A stretch of DNA of 64,000 nucleotides from positions 300,501-364,500 of the forward strand of contig NW_026251712.1 of assembly GCF_025024155.1 (NCBI RefSeq). The letters run 5' to 3'. The position numbers were made by a program, and so were the translations under genes. The stretch is from Gamsiella multidivaricata (taxonomy: Eukaryota > Mortierellomycota > Mortierellomycetes > Mortierellales > Mortierellaceae). Below, piece after piece: positions 1-12,657 of this stretch; within the stretch, counting starts at the first letter, position 1; the number at the start of each line of letters is the position of its first letter. The notes beneath the pieces are model-generated. The model was not told where the DNA came from. It searched no databases and saw nothing but the letters and a program-made list of their open reading frames with translations.

Positions 1-980
1 CACCCTGGCACCCCGGCCTTTTTTCAACATCAGCGGTTTGCGTTTGCTGATATCGCGTCCCTTTTCTTTCTTTCTTCTTCCATTATGCTCGTCCCCCAAC
101 GGCCGTCTTGCCTTTCTTTTTTTTTGTTTGTTTTATTACTTTTTCAACGAAATCCCTTATCGTAGAGGGTTCTTGTTATAAAATCTTTCGTAACGAACGC
201 GCGTCCCAAACCTATTGCCTCTGTAATGCATGCATGCATGCATGTGCCTACCCTACTACCCCGCTACCCCGTTGCCATTGCGACTCATGGATACTTCAGC
301 CATGTCCAGCGCTCCATCGTTTTATAGTCCTCGGTATATGTGACACAGTCTTCCGTATCCGCCCCAAACTCCAATCGATGCTCATTGCGTGGATACGACC
401 CTCGGTGGTGTGCTTCCTCTTGTTTTGAATTGCCCGTCTCAGCAGCCTATACACTGAGCTGACGTACGAAGTTTCGTCGTTAGTTCCTAATGACCGGCAA
501 CCACAATGACAGCCACGTCTTCAAGAGAAAGTACTCAGCGCCTATCTAATGCAAAATGGCTTACCAAATGAGAAAAACTTACAAAGAAAACCAGACGCTG
601 TCTCCTGTAAATTCCATGGTAATGATAGCAAGGGATATACGTGGAAATGGTTGAAATTGGTTTACGAAAAGACGTGTTTCTGAGCTATATTCGCTTACCA
701 AACTAGTTGCAAGGGCAAGCAAAAAGGTCGGAAAGGAAGTCTGAGAAGGCGACTGAGCTGGATTCATAAGTGTCACAGTTAGATGATAGAAGAGCATAGA
801 GAGACGCGGAAAACGACTACCGTCTCCCCCTCAGTTGGTGCAGTGCATCCCTAGCTTTTAAAAAAATATATAGGACCAATAACTGCTACTTTTTTTTTGT
901 TTTAGGTACAGTATTCTAACTATGACTAGTGGTATAAGTTGTACACGTAAATAAAATACATTTGTCAGAAAATGCTTGCT
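1..980. other. no supported gene
   Basis: The stretch is AT-rich and contains only short open frames without recognisable domains. The longest, about 106 codons from 108, has a coding-unlike composition. I see nothing I can name. It includes the 3' flank of the ASK1 gene, which ends at 981 on the minus strand. Confidence 0.5.
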
Positions 981-3825
981 CTATTGCCGCCTAAAAAGAC
1001 TTGATCCACTGCTGGACCCAGCATTGCTCCGTGCTGATGCAGTGGCCTGGGCTACGACCTTGAGATCCGTCCTGGAGCCGTAAAAAGTCCTACCCGGTGG
1101 ACACGGTGATCGCATGATATTCTCTGTTATGTCCTCATCATCATCGTCCTCGCTTTCATCATCTCCAAAATCTCCTCCTTCCCCTATCCGCCGATGAACA
1201 GGGGCAGGGAGACGGCTCCCTATTTGCTCTGAGGATTCAGTTGTCGATACCACCTTCCGCTGGGAGACCGCGCCAGCGAGTCCCATAGACGAAATACCAC
1301 TAGACCCGTTGCTCGCTGCAGTCATTCTTGTCTGATCCTCACTTTCGAACCCACCAAATCCGTCATGGTTCAGTCCCAGACTGCTCTGTGTCATGATCGT
1401 ATCAGAATGATAACCTAATTTTGGTGCCGGAGGTGGATTGCGATTCGCAAATGGGGTCAAGAATCCACGCGAGGAAAAGTCCGAGTCAGGGTGAGTCGCA
1501 GTGGTAGATGGTGTATCATGCATACGTGTCAGCATACTCGCGGTGCTCACAACCGGTGTCGATAGTATATGTGTTCCTGCCCTTGACCTTCCAGCGCCGA
1601 ATATGAAGTCTCCCATGTTAGTCGTCTGATTTGAATTTGCGATCCCTTGGTGTCCTGTCGCCTGCGACATGTTTACGGACGAGGTTGCGGCAGCGGAAGC
1701 AATGGCAGAAGCAGCAGCTCGACTGGCTGGGGAAGGAGAGGTTGGGTACATGGGCCGCCGCAAAATTGAGTGCTTCGAAAGACCCAGCCCACTGTTTGTT
1801 GACCCCGCAGACCTTGGACTGTCGAATAGAGTTGGAGTCGTCGCCTGATTAAATCCAGCGCCAATACTTTTCCTGCCACTCTGACCCTGACCGCTGCCAA
1901 GGATGCTGCTCCGAAACAGGTTTCTTGAATGATCGACAGGGGTTGCCATTGTTTGCCGCCTGTTTGATGACGAGGCAAATCCGGTGTTGAATGATTTCAT
2001 GAAGATAGAGTCGATGTCGGTACGGGGATTTCTCGCTGTTGAGCTGTCGGCGCCTGCTGTGCCAATTGGTGTGGATGTCAAGTGGGATTCACTTGCGGCA
2101 AGGGGTGTCGTCGATGCTGCCGATGTTACTGATACTCTAGATGAGACCTCCGTTGTTGACCGTGCGGATGTTGGTATTGACATAAATGGCGCGGAGACCT
2201 TGGACAGCAGGGATTTTGATGTTACGCCTGTAGTAAGTGTAGTAGCAGGTTGTTGAGGTTTGAGTGATTCCCGTGCCTTATATTCCATCATCGATTTTCG
2301 AATATCGGGTGGTGTGACCAATGCAGCAAGTAGAGGGTCCTCATGTTCTTCCTGAGCTGGATCGGTTTGTGATTGGATTTGCGATATGAGCTGTCGACTT
2401 GGACTCTGACTATCCTCACCCTCGGTGCCCTGTCCTTTCTGAGGTCGTGTGGAGTTGTCGGGGCCCTGAACGTTGAATGGTGTTGAAAAAAAGTCCTGAA
2501 CGCTGACCATCTTGCGCGGACTCTTTAGCAGGCGCTCCTTGTTGCGTTGATGATCACTTAACGAAGCCCAGCCTCTTGAGGAACCCTCCACCGCGTTCTC
2601 CTGGTCTAGCATATCTCCATCGCGACTCCGTTTTTTTGATCCGCCTATTGCCGACTCATCTGCTGTGTTTCCCATATACTTTCTCATGATGGCTTCATCC
2701 TCCTCGTCATCGCTGATAAAAATTGGCTGCGGAATCACAAGTCCATCCCTCATCCTGATCCTGTCGACAAGGCTCTTGGCCACGATTGATCGGGGAGTCG
2801 TGGGCAACTTGGCCTCCGGGACCGAGAAGTGCAATGTTGATGGTGGTGTGATCACGTCCTGATAGTCCTCCTCAATGTCAAACTCCACAAAGCCCTCGCT
2901 CTGATTGTCTCTCGGAGGTCTCGGACTTTGTTGTGGTCGATGTGAAGTGCCAGCTGGAGACTTTGGCGGTACAGGATCAGATTGGGTAGTGTGTGGCATA
3001 GAAATGGGTCTGTCCTTGAAGGTTATAGTAGGTGTGGTGGATCCTGGATCTGTATCGTTTGTGTTGAATTGATATCTCGGTCGGTCTGGTGTTGTCTGTG
3101 CATTAGTGGTTTTCAATGGCGCTTCCTCGTTTGCTTGATCCTGGATGTCTGGCCATCGAATGGCAGCTGGAGGAGTGATGTTGGCTTCAACCTGTTGACA
3201 CAAAAGGCTCCGATCCTTAGGCAACGGTGTTGGTGTCGAGGGTATTGATCCCAGTGGACTATTCAAAAAGTCGGGCGAGAACCTTGGAGAGGACAAGTTG
3301 ATTGAGTCGATACGCCGACGGTTAGTTGAATCATCGCCTTCGTCGTAATGGGCTCCTTCGCGCGAAAGAACACTGTAGTCGGGCGTTGTTGAATTGGCCT
3401 GTTCCTGAGATGAGTCCATGGCAGCCTGTTGTCTCATCCTGGCTTCTCGGACTTCCTGCGCTCTGCGACCGGCAGTAGGTATCGAAGGCATTGATGCTGC
3501 CTCGAAAAAACTAAGCCAACGCCTGGCATGCTCCCAGACCTCACGCGACGACTCAGCATAACGATCAATTTGTGGGAGTATCTTGGACGATACAATGATT
3601 TGACAATCCGAGAAGCTTTGATCTGTAGGGGTTGAGATGTTTATTGTTAGTGATGGCCCTTCTTTGGTTCACCTAGCATCCTCAGCGACCATCCCATGAT
3701 GATAGAGAAAAAAACTCGAGACAATGGGGTTGGTTACCGATCTCCTGCAGAGTCCTGGTGATGCTCTGCTCCAGCCGCTCAATTTCGTCGAGGACCTCCG
3801 CTGTCGACTGCGGTGAGGAGGACAT
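981..3825 (-). CDS. ASK1: DASH/DAM1 complex subunit Ask1
   Basis: Ask1 is a subunit of the fungal DASH (Dam1) ring, which couples kinetochores to spindle microtubules. There are two exons, 3825-3738 and 3622-981, giving about 909 aa. The conserved Ask1 head spans the splice junction: the N-terminus reads MSSSPQSTAEVLDEIERLEQ and continues through QSITRTLQEI into DQSFSDCQIIVSSKILPQID and RYAESSREVWEHARRW, ending in FFEAAS. Everything after about residue 75 is long, Ser/Thr/Pro-rich and presumably disordered, with many SP/TP sites. That is typical of Ask1, which is a Cdk substrate in yeast (family knowledge). The large exon alone would start at an internal Met (3491) and lose the diagnostic head, so the upstream exon decides the start. 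It is divergent from RPN3 with about 310 bp between the two start codons. Confidence 0.88.
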
Positions 3826-4135
3826 TTGAGGGATGTCGAGAAGTGACGCGAAGTGGTGGAATGGTGTCTACAAAGCGCTGCAACGCGTGCCTATTGTGTT
3901 TGTGTATGCAGGGATTAAATCCCTCGCGATATGTAAATCCAGCACGAGTTGACGTCATCTGAACGCAGTGCGCGACGCGTAACTGCGTGGACAATGGACA
4001 AGGGCGAACTGGTCGCCATTACTACTTTCATTGCTTCCTGTTCTTTTCGACTTCACCCCACCTCGATATCCTTCAACCAACTTTACTTATCACCTCCACA
4101 GAGATCCTCATAGCAATATATAAGCAACCTGCAAC

Positions 4136-6250
4136 ATGTCTGAAGCACCACGACGCTCAACCAGGCTGAACAAGAACCAGGAAGACGATTCCAAAGGAAA
4201 GGCAAAGTCTGTCGACCAGGATGTCGAGATGGAGGAGACGACCGACGCAAGCTCGACTGAAGCACCAAAGGACAAAGTTCTCGGCGCCAAGGAGCTCGAG
4301 ACATTGGTCATCGCAGGTACGCGCACTTTTCCAGCAGAACTTTGGACTTTCTTCATTGAAGGGCGCGCACCAGTGTGTTACGACAAGCATACATTTGAAC
4401 TGCCATGGTTCTAATCGTGCTGTTTTGCTGAAACTTACATTAGATATCAAGCAGCACTTTGTGCTTTTTACAAAGTCGGCCAAGACTCATGAGGCTCGTT
4501 TTGCTATTCGTGCTCTGAGGGCCGTCAGTTCGCTTCGCAAGCGTCTCACTGCCCAGGTTCTCGCGAAGACGATCGCTAGCTCATACGGCAAAGGTAATGG
4601 TTCCCGAGGACATTTATCGCATTGTTCATTGGAAATTGCTCCTTGACGCTAATTGGAGGCTTACATCCCTTTCTGCTATGTTTTCGCAGATGACGAGGCT
4701 CGCAAGCGTCTTCTTGGATATCTTGGATCAGAGGCATCGGCCAGCATCGTTCCCGAGGATGAGGCCTCAGTGATCAAGTACGATACACCAGAGGTTGACG
4801 TGTACTTGCATTTGCTCGTCATGATCTTTTTGCTGGATCAAGGCCAACTGGAGAAGGTATGTTTTCGTGCAAATTGTATATGTCATGTGCAAAAAGGCAG
4901 TGGTGAATGCGAACCATTGAAATGCGATCTGACAGCACCTTCTTTCTAAATCCTATCCACTGCAATTGTAGGGCATTGAATTATCCAATATCACCGTCAG
5001 TATGGTTCAGGAATTGAACAGGAGATCTCTGGATCAGCTTGCGGCGAAGGTGTACTTTTACTATGCACGATTCTATGAGCTGACTGGACGATTGGCCGAG
5101 ATCCGCCCAACACTCTTGAATGCTCAGCGGACGGCGACTCTCCGCAGGGATGACGACACTCAGTCCACGTTGATCAACTTGCTTCTCCGCAATTATTTCC
5201 ATTACAACCTCTACGATCAGGCCGACAAGTTGGTGTCAAAGACCACCTTCCCCGAGAATGCGACCAACAATCAGCTTGCTAGATATATGTACTATCTCGG
5301 AAGGATCAAGGCTATTCAGCTGGAGTACACAGAAAGTCACCAGTGTCTTCTGCAGGCAGTGCGTAAAGCCCCCCAGAACAATGTCACTGCAGGATTTCAG
5401 CAGGAGGTAACTTGAGCATCAGTACTTGGAATGTCATGCCAGGAGCACATTGTAAAGGGCTATAAAATAGGACACGCGCTTAACACACATACATGTTTCT
5501 ATGCGTCTTTGTATAGGCCAACAAGTTGCTGATCATCGTGCAGTTGTTGATGGGAGAAATTCCGGAGCGCTCATTGTTCAGACAGCCAGTGTTGCGCAAG
5601 GCATTGATTCCTTACTTCCAGATTACTCAGGCTGTTCGTATTGGAGACCTGAACAAGTTCCAGGAGACACTCGCAGCTCATTCAGCGACCTTCAAGGCAG
5701 ATAAGAACTATACTTTGATCCTGCGTCTGCGACACAATGTCATCAAGACCGGTATCCGTATGATTTCGCTGTCGTATTCCCGTATCTCCTTGCGCGATGT
5801 CTGCCTCAAGTTGCATTTGGACAGTGAGGAAGATGCAGAGTACATTGTGGCCAAGTCTATCCGCGACGGCGTCATTGATGCGACGATCGATCATGAGAAG
5901 GGATTCATGAGATCCAAGGAGAACGTAGACATCTACTCGACCAACGAGCCCCAGCACGCTTTCCATCAGCGTATTGGATTCTGTCTCAAGCTGCATAACG
6001 ACTCTGTCAAGGTAAGAAACGAAGACAACATATAAACATATACTAGCGCGCAAAAGGAGATAAAGGCGTAAACTAGAAGGCTAACTGAAATCTATCGACT
6101 CGCACTTCTATTTAGGCCATGCGGTTCCCTTTGAAGACCGTGAATCAGGATGCAGCAGAAGTTGAGGCCGCAAGGGATCAGGAAAGAACTTTGGTTCAGG
6201 AGATCGTTGAGGCGGATGAGGACATGGACGAGGACCACGATGACCTCTAA
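4136..6250 (+). CDS. RPN3: 26S proteasome regulatory subunit Rpn3 (PSMD3)
   Basis: Rpn3 is a non-ATPase scaffold subunit of the proteasome lid. Six exons: 4136-4316, 4444-4593, 4690-4856, 4972-5406, 5517-6011 and 6116-6250, all phase-consistent, giving about 520 aa, normal for the family. The charged N-terminus is followed by a helical-repeat region ([20 protein letters not shown], then [17 protein letters not shown]). The PCI domain lies in the fifth exon ([20 protein letters not shown], then [20 protein letters not shown]). The protein ends in an acidic tail, [10 protein letters not shown]. All introns have GT-AG ends. The 3' flank has an A-run at about 6376-6391. A 10-bp motif in its upstream region is shared with the other proteasome gene of the window (see findings). 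Confidence 0.96.
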
Positions 6251-6510
6251 ACATGAACTGTTCGGCTCACGGCTTATGCTCCTTTTTGTGGCGTCTTTAT
6301 CTGCTAGATTGGGTTAGCCATGAGCGAAGTGTAGATGTAACAAGTGAAATACCAATAGGGGCACACCGTCCCCTTAAAAAAAAAAAAAAAAGCAATTTGT
6401 AGACCCAATGGGTAGGTATGAAGAGAGTTTTATTATCAAGTATCTCTATTTATTTAATATGTATGCGTTGCTGTGTAAACAGACGAATCCGATACGTTCT
6501 ATCGTAGTGC

Positions 6511-8098
6511 TTATACAGCCTTGAACCTGCTCTCCACATGCGTGGTGTCCTGGACGATGCCCTTCAGGGACATGGGACACTTTCCCAAAAACTTGGCGGG
6601 ACCCAAGTCCTCGACCTTGTAGCCGTCAGGATAGACGGGGGCGTACTTGTTCCACAATGGCACGTACTTGTTCTCTTCGTTGGCTCTCAATGCAGTCCGA
6701 ACATTTGGGTAACGTCTAGGAAGCATGAAATGTCTGACAAAGAATGCTCTGAGTTTCAAAGCACCAACGATAACGGTGGTGAGACCGGCTGGGGGAGGTG
6801 GGATGGCAAAGGCAGTGCGGAGACGGTCGCTGAGCAAAGCAGAAACGACCTGGCGGCCAAAGGCATGGGTGAAGGACGGGGCGAGCGAGAGGAGAAGGTC
6901 CGTTGTGACTTCAGCGATGGCGACGTTCGTGTTAGCATAAACCATATGTGAACGCTCATATTCCTGACAAAAGAAAGGAGAAAGAAAAAATAATAACGCA
7001 TGTGCGTCTTGTGAGTTGAGTGCACCTTGGTTTGAATACATGATGGAGAACAGTAGACGTAGGCTCAAAATTTGTGCATCTTTTACCTCTGTCCACTCTT
7101 CTAGTTCCTGGACTGTTCGGGGGATGTTCCGGATCTTCATACGTTCGCCATGGTGCTGCCAAATCGCAAGGGTGGCCTACATTGCATAATATGCAAGCCG
7201 AAAAAAAAGGAGCAGGTACAAGATTGGCAGGTTGTTCGGTTAGTTTTGTTGTTGTTGTTGTTGTTGTTATTTGCTCAACCATCGCCCAGGGCGTTTGGTA
7301 CCCGAACAGGACCGGAGCATAGGATATACCCTGCGAGAGACCTTTGCCATCGGTTCTCAAGTGTCCTTACTCCTTTTATTAGGAATACTCTGATTTCAGT
7401 TTCTGGCTCGAGCACGGGAAATGCATCCGAGAGAAAAATAGATATCGAAGGAGATGAAGAGAGAGGGAGCACAACGCCATGCGGGATATATCACTTACGT
7501 TTCTCTCCAGCTCTGTCGACTCCCGCCATTCGAACCGTGAAATCCAGATGTGAGGTTCCAAAACAAACAAGGCCAGAGTGTACAGATAGTCCTCCTGCTT
7601 AATGGGGTAGTGTCCATGAATGAAGTTCAGCCGCTCCGTCGCAATGAACTCTCGTCTCTCGTCGTTCTTGTCCTCCTCTTCGTCCACCCGGCGTTCAATT
7701 ATCTCTCGGAACTGCTTCCGTGCATAACCCTCCGACATCTCCTGAAGAATGAGTGTCGTGTCTTCCGTGCGCTTGGAGCAGCTGTCCTTGAACTGCCGGG
7801 TGGCCGCCAGGATCTTGGAGATGGATGGGATGGCATAGGTTTTGAAGAGCGCAAATTCGAGTGACACCACGTTCAGGAATGGGAAATCAATATCGGCAAA
7901 GTTTGAAGAGACCTCCTTGGCCACATTGCGGTCGCGCAAAGGCAAGGTCGGGTCCGGGTACTTTTTTAGGAGCGCATTAATACGCTGGTAACGAAGATGG
8001 CGGACCAAAAGCAGGTAGCCGACAAAGATGGCCAAGCCAAAGGCAACGCCCGGGTAAAGCATTGCAGCATTGGCAACGGAGTCAAGTAGGTCCGACAT
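6511..8098 (-). CDS. mpaB/rubber-oxygenase-like (DUF2236) membrane protein
   Basis: Three exons, 8098-7499, 7176-7087 and 6963-6511, give about 380 aa. One hydrophobic segment at about residues 15-36 (GVAFGLAIFVGYLLLV) suggests anchoring in the endoplasmic reticulum or another endomembrane. The rest matches the DUF2236 / mpaB-like oxygenase fold as I know it: a YPDPTLPLRDRNVAKEVSSN stretch, the signature ERLNFIHGHYPI with its conserved histidine, YLYTLALFVLEPHIW, ending in EYERSHMVYANTN. Relatives include MpaB of mycophenolic acid biosynthesis and latex-clearing Lcp, where histidines bind haem. Substrate and activity here are unknown. No biosynthetic gene cluster surrounds it, so a housekeeping lipid or terpenoid role is as likely as secondary metabolism. 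The splice from EEWTE directly to EYERSH is chosen because reading through inserts a frame-breaking tail. Confidence 0.72.
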
Positions 8099-8416
8099 AA
8101 GGTAGGGGATAGATGGAGATATGAAGAGGGAAGGGGGAGATAACGCAGGCGGAATGCAGGGGTAAAGAAAAAAATTAAGAAAAATGGAAGGGTGGAAGGA
8201 AAGAAAGAAGAGGAAAAAAAAGGAAAGAGAGTACAAAAAAGCATAGCAGCAAGTTTTTGTACCTTTTTTTGCGTAAAGACCGGCAAGTAATTAGACATGC
8301 ATGTGGCATGCATGTGGCATGCATGAACATGAAAAATTCAATTCAAGCGATCGTACAAATGAAAAACAAAGCTACGTGCGTGTGTGTGCATGCACTAGTC
8401 TACATGTGCTATGGTA

Positions 8417-9883
8417 CTATCGTCGTCGACGGAACCGCGCAATGGTCGGACCCAGCACTGCAAGCACAATTGTCATCACCAGGATCCTGTTTGCCTTGCC
8501 CGGCGCACCACCATACCCAAGGTTCTGCTTCACACCCTCCCAGAACACTCTGAAGGTGCTCGAACGCTTCCGCTCCACGGGGCCATGGCCATACTGCTTT
8601 CCATTGCCATTGGCCAATCGGTCTGCCAGCTGTGAGGAGGACGACAACATATCCGATGCACGCTTGGACTTTAGTTCGTGAGAAGATTCCTCCACAGCAT
8701 CATTTTCGTCATCGCCCTGCTGTTCTGCGAGCGCCTCGGCTTCCTTGCGTGCCAGGGCAACACGTTCCAGGGTCTTGCATTCGTCATAAGGAGTGAGCGA
8801 TGGGAGGATGCCGTTGACGTTGCGTATGCCTTCCGGAACTGCCTTGGTAGAAACGAGCTGAATGACCTTTTCCGGAATCCAACCCTTCAAATCCGCATCC
8901 AACACCTGGACCAGTCGACATCTGTTGGGCTGTCCAGGTTCAGGTCCCACGATCTGACCCGCGATCGCGGTTTCCATCCTCACAAACTTTTCCTTGATTC
9001 TTTCAGGCATGAGTGGATGCTCCACAGAACTCGTCACGTTGAAGAATGTCTCTTCTGAGAGCTTTCCGACCGTCCCCAGCACGACCGTGTCTCGAGAGGC
9101 CGTAGGCCACATGCTCTTGGTCCTGACATACTGGATCTTGACGCCTGGCGAAACATCTGCGACCATCTTGGCCTCCACACAAAGTGGATCCCATTCCACC
9201 CTGCGGTTGATATCGCTCAAAAGGTCAAATGTCACTGCTGCAGTGTTGTTCATGACCGCAATGATCTTGTAGCACATGGGCCGAGCTTTGTACTGGTACA
9301 CCTCAATCAACCCAGGCGAGGTCTCCTCAAAGACCTTCTCCCAGATCTCCTTGTTCTCGACGTAATCCATAAATTTTTTCTTCATGGCCGCCAGTTCCTT
9401 TGCGTACGGTTGTTCCTTTGTCTTTTTCGTTGCAGTTCCTGATGCCTTGCGGACGATAATCTTCTTAACCTTTTTCTTTGCGGGCGCAGTTGCTTCGCCG
9501 TTACTGGAGATAAGGGAGGTCTTTGCCGGTTGCACTGGTTCAGTAGCGTGGACCGCCACTTGGGATGGGAAGAGACGCTCACCCAAGTCGGGGATACCAA
9601 AGACCTTACGGAAGGCTAGCACGAAGATCAGTTCGAAAAAGATGTAGTGCATCTTATCCAGAACGCCATGCAGGAACACTACAGAGCGGTAGGAATTGCT
9701 CATGTTAGTATCGTGGTTGGTGGCACACCGGCGTTTTCATTCAAAGATGGATGACGACCTGAACACAAGGCCATGTGGTAAATCGGGAATGCCATTGTAC
9801 ATACCTTGGTTGACAAGATAGAGGAGGGTATATGGAGTGACCAGCACCAGCATGGCCAATGGAGACTGTGCCGTGTCTCCCAT
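8417..9883 (-). CDS. START-domain lipid-transfer-like protein, tail-anchored
   Basis: Two exons, 9883-9805 and 9678-8417, give about 446 aa. The first exon encodes MGDTAQSPLAMLVLVTPYTL; the intron carries a perfect TACTAAC branch site 27-33 nt before its 3' end. The N-terminal 50 residues are hydrophobic (LYLVNQ joining VFLHGVLDKMHYIFFELIFV). A Lys-rich linker (KKKVKKIIVRK) is followed by a START/Bet v1-like domain at about residues 120-335: KPLCYK-type strand RPMCYKIIAVMNN, then INRRVEWDPLCVEAKMV, WPTASRDTVVLG and DLKGWIPEKVIQ. The C-terminus is a single membrane span followed by RFRRRR, i.e. a tail anchor with a positive cytosolic end. By family knowledge START domains bind sterols or phospholipids; the membrane segments at both ends suggest work at a membrane or contact site. 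The ligand is unknown. Confidence 0.75.
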
Positions 9884-10733
9884 TCTCGAATATTGTTACT
9901 GCTGCGTGCGAGTCCTTGTTACTAACGGTGTTGCAGAGTCCGGAGGGGGGCTAGTCCGAGGCTGTAGAAGAACGCTGGTTGGAGGACGAATGAGCAACAG
10001 GGAGGAAGGAATGAGGTGAAATGAAATGTTTAGCAAAAGCACATCGCATGTACCTTGTGGAGAGAAAGAGTTGGCCGGATGATTCCGTCGGTTGTTGATG
10101 TCGAGGATGAAGGGGGGTGATGCCAGGAGAGGATGTCGTTACTATTAGGCAGTTAAAAGTGTGATATAAAGGAGGAGGGAAAATAGATGGGCACAATGGC
10201 TTCTTTATGCTTCTTTCTTTTCGGTGGAAGACGAGAAGAGAGAGCGGGCTTCTTTGGTTCCTGAAGATGGGCTTGCCGCACCAGTCCAGTCCAGTCCAGC
10301 CCAGTCCAGTCCAGTGTCCGAGTCAAGTCTTCCAGTCAGGTCCAAACCGACTTGGCGTTCATGCCACCTGCCATATCAGGACGGCACAAGACAAATTGCA
10401 TTATCAATCTTGAATCCCTCGCGTCGTTCGCCCCTCGGCTACTGCAGCCGGCCCGCTTGCGGCTCTCTCTTCCAGCACTTCTTTTCACACGCTTGCGGTA
10501 TACACAGCGCACATAAACAGGTTTCTCATCTTTGTTGTTGTCGTTGTGGCAAGCGATCGCCCATCGACACACGTCTCCTTGGCATCAATCATGCATCCGT
10601 GCCGTCCCATATGTGCGCCCAAAAAAATACCACCAGCCAGATTAAAGTGAAATCCGATCAGTCATACATGGCCACAAAGACGACAATGGTCCTTGCGCTT
10701 CGCGTTTTATTTCCAATTTGAAGGGTACTCAAT
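9884..10733. other. intergenic region between START-domain gene and PEX26
   Basis: No coding signal I can support. It holds the promoter of the minus-strand START-domain gene, a short CCAGT tandem repeat (10281-10316) and the 3' flank of PEX26. Confidence 0.5.
10281..10316. repeat. CCAGT pentanucleotide microsatellite
   Basis: About seven consecutive copies of CCAGT, one of them changed to CCAGC, in an intergenic region. Confidence 0.9.
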
Positions 10734-12426
10734 CTAGATGCTCGTAACAGTCGTGCCCATCTTAATCGTCTGCATCACCTTATCCACCACTGCCCGCATC
10801 GCCTTTGAGGCCCTAGTCCGGTTTCGAGACAATGTACCCAAAAACACAATGACGCCAACAACAGCCATCAGCTGATTAGGCCCCATTTGAGTCCCCAAAT
10901 GCTTAATCTGATCCACGTAGTGCTGTAATAAGATCCACAATCGCCCCTGGAGGGTCGAAGCAGATAGAGCAGTAGAAGCTTTAGCGTTATTCGCAGTTCC
11001 AGCTGATACTCCGCTCCTCGAAGCAGCCGCCTTTGTACGAACTGCTCCTGCTTCTGATGCTGCGCCCAATGATGCAAATCCATTCTTCAGTGACTTCGGA
11101 TGTTCGTTGATCGCTTTGGACGCGGCATTATTCGTCGATGGAGCAATTGAAGAAACGGACGACACCTTAGGCGACGACTCTACAGAATTCAATACATTTG
11201 ATGATGACGACGATGCAGTCGACAAGGTATTGGTGGTAGCCTGGGTCGCGGTCGTAGTCAATGGCTTCTTGACCACTGTCTTCTTGGGTCGCGATGCCCT
11301 TTCCTGCAGCTTGTCCAAAATCTTGCCGTATGTCTATACAATATAAGAAGCACACCTGTCAATAAAACGCGCACTTCGCCCAAAAGTGTCTCTTGTGACA
11401 AAACCCATGTCTATGCCTGTATATACCTTTTTGGAAGACTCAGAGAGGACAGTGTTAAATTCAAGGAACTGTCGTGCATAGTCCCACTCTCTAAGCTTGA
11501 CCAGTACATGCACCACATATAGTTCAACCAGTCGCTCGTAGTGGGTAATCAATGGATCCTTGGTCCGCCTTTCGACGCTCGTCAGCGCCCCAGCTGCAGT
11601 CTCCAGATGGATCAGCATTCCCTCTGGGATTGTCGCCAAATAGGCCTCAGTGGTCTGTTTGGCCAACACATACAGCTTTTGGTTGATGCAGAGCATTGCA
11701 CTAGAAGTAGAATGAAAAGAAGGACCAAGTGTGAGTATCGTATATACTTTGCATAAGTAACTGCTTTTCAGCGGCTGCTGGCCAATTTCGTGCAATCTCG
11801 TGAGCTTACAAGGCAACCATGACTTGTCCATCGACATCGCCTTCCAACCCGCCATAGTCCTCCATAAGACGTCTCCACAGATCCTTGACCAGCTTCTCTG
11901 GACCCTCCTTGGACGGTCCCGACAGTCGCTTCCTCAATCCTCCGCTCTGGTGCTCATCCTCAGCTCGATCCGCAAGCATGGCGCCAAAGATAGTGACGTT
12001 CAAGATCCATAGCTTCTGCTTCAACACAAAGAATGATCGACGGGTTGACAACGATGCTGTCACTTGGTCCAGTCCGTACTCCTTGTTTGTCCTGGCGAGC
12101 AACTCCAGAGCCTCGAGACAAGTCGAATATGCAGATACGGGCTGGCGGAGTAGGAAGGTCGAGGTTGCTTTGTGATAGAGAATCAGGATCTGGGTCAAAG
12201 GGCTGCTGGTATCGTTCGTATAGCCGGTTTCCTGGTGCGGACAAGATCCAGTCATTTTGGTCGGAGTTGATGTTCCTGATGTAGAGGCTGATGCCGAAGT
12301 TGAAGCTGATGCCGAAAAGGAGCCATGGACTGGTCCAGTGGGGAGAGTGAGGCCCTTGTCCTTATTCATGCCGGTTGCGTGTAAGGCCGGAGAGCGTGGA
12401 GGTGTAAGGATGACTGAGGGTGTCAT
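10734..12426 (-). CDS. PEX26: peroxisome biogenesis protein Pex26 (fungal type)
   Basis: Three exons, 12426-11810, 11700-11427 and 11333-10734, give about 496 aa. Fungal Pex26 anchors the Pex1-Pex6 AAA complex at the peroxisome membrane for receptor recycling. Features matching the fungal family as I know it: a helical region with KQKLWILNVTIFGAMLAD, WRRLMEDYGGLEGDVDGQVM, and the characteristic YERLVELYVVHVLVKLREWD followed by YARQFLEFNTVLSES. A long Ser/Thr/Ala-rich linker is followed by one C-terminal membrane span (about LMAVVGVIVFLGTL) and a short basic tail, as expected of a tail-anchored peroxin. The N-terminal about 60 residues are low complexity. The identification rests on remembered motifs; the overall architecture agrees. 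Confidence 0.78.
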
Positions 12427-12657
12427 GATGCGGGCAAGTTCCGACGGAGGGGAGAGTGAACGAAAAAAGAAGCGATGAACTCAAATGCCGTCTTTTCATG
12501 TGCAAGCGGGCCGACGACCAAATCGGCTCATTCTCTAGTCGCACAAAGTGGCCACACGATTTCTCATTTAGACAAAGACGAAAAGAAGATCGTCCAAAGA
12601 CACCCGTCTGGTCCGTAGCGTATATAGTCTTTATTTTTCGTAATTGCAGGGCTCCGT

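Noticed and set aside
108..428. 106-codon open frame at the left edge
   Set aside because: Composition unlike the genes of this window, no domain, no splice or promoter support.
9676..9703. ATG at 9703 as start of the START-domain protein
   Set aside because: It overlaps the end of a perfect TACTAAC branch site. An acceptor follows, and an upstream exon in phase supplies a better N-terminus.
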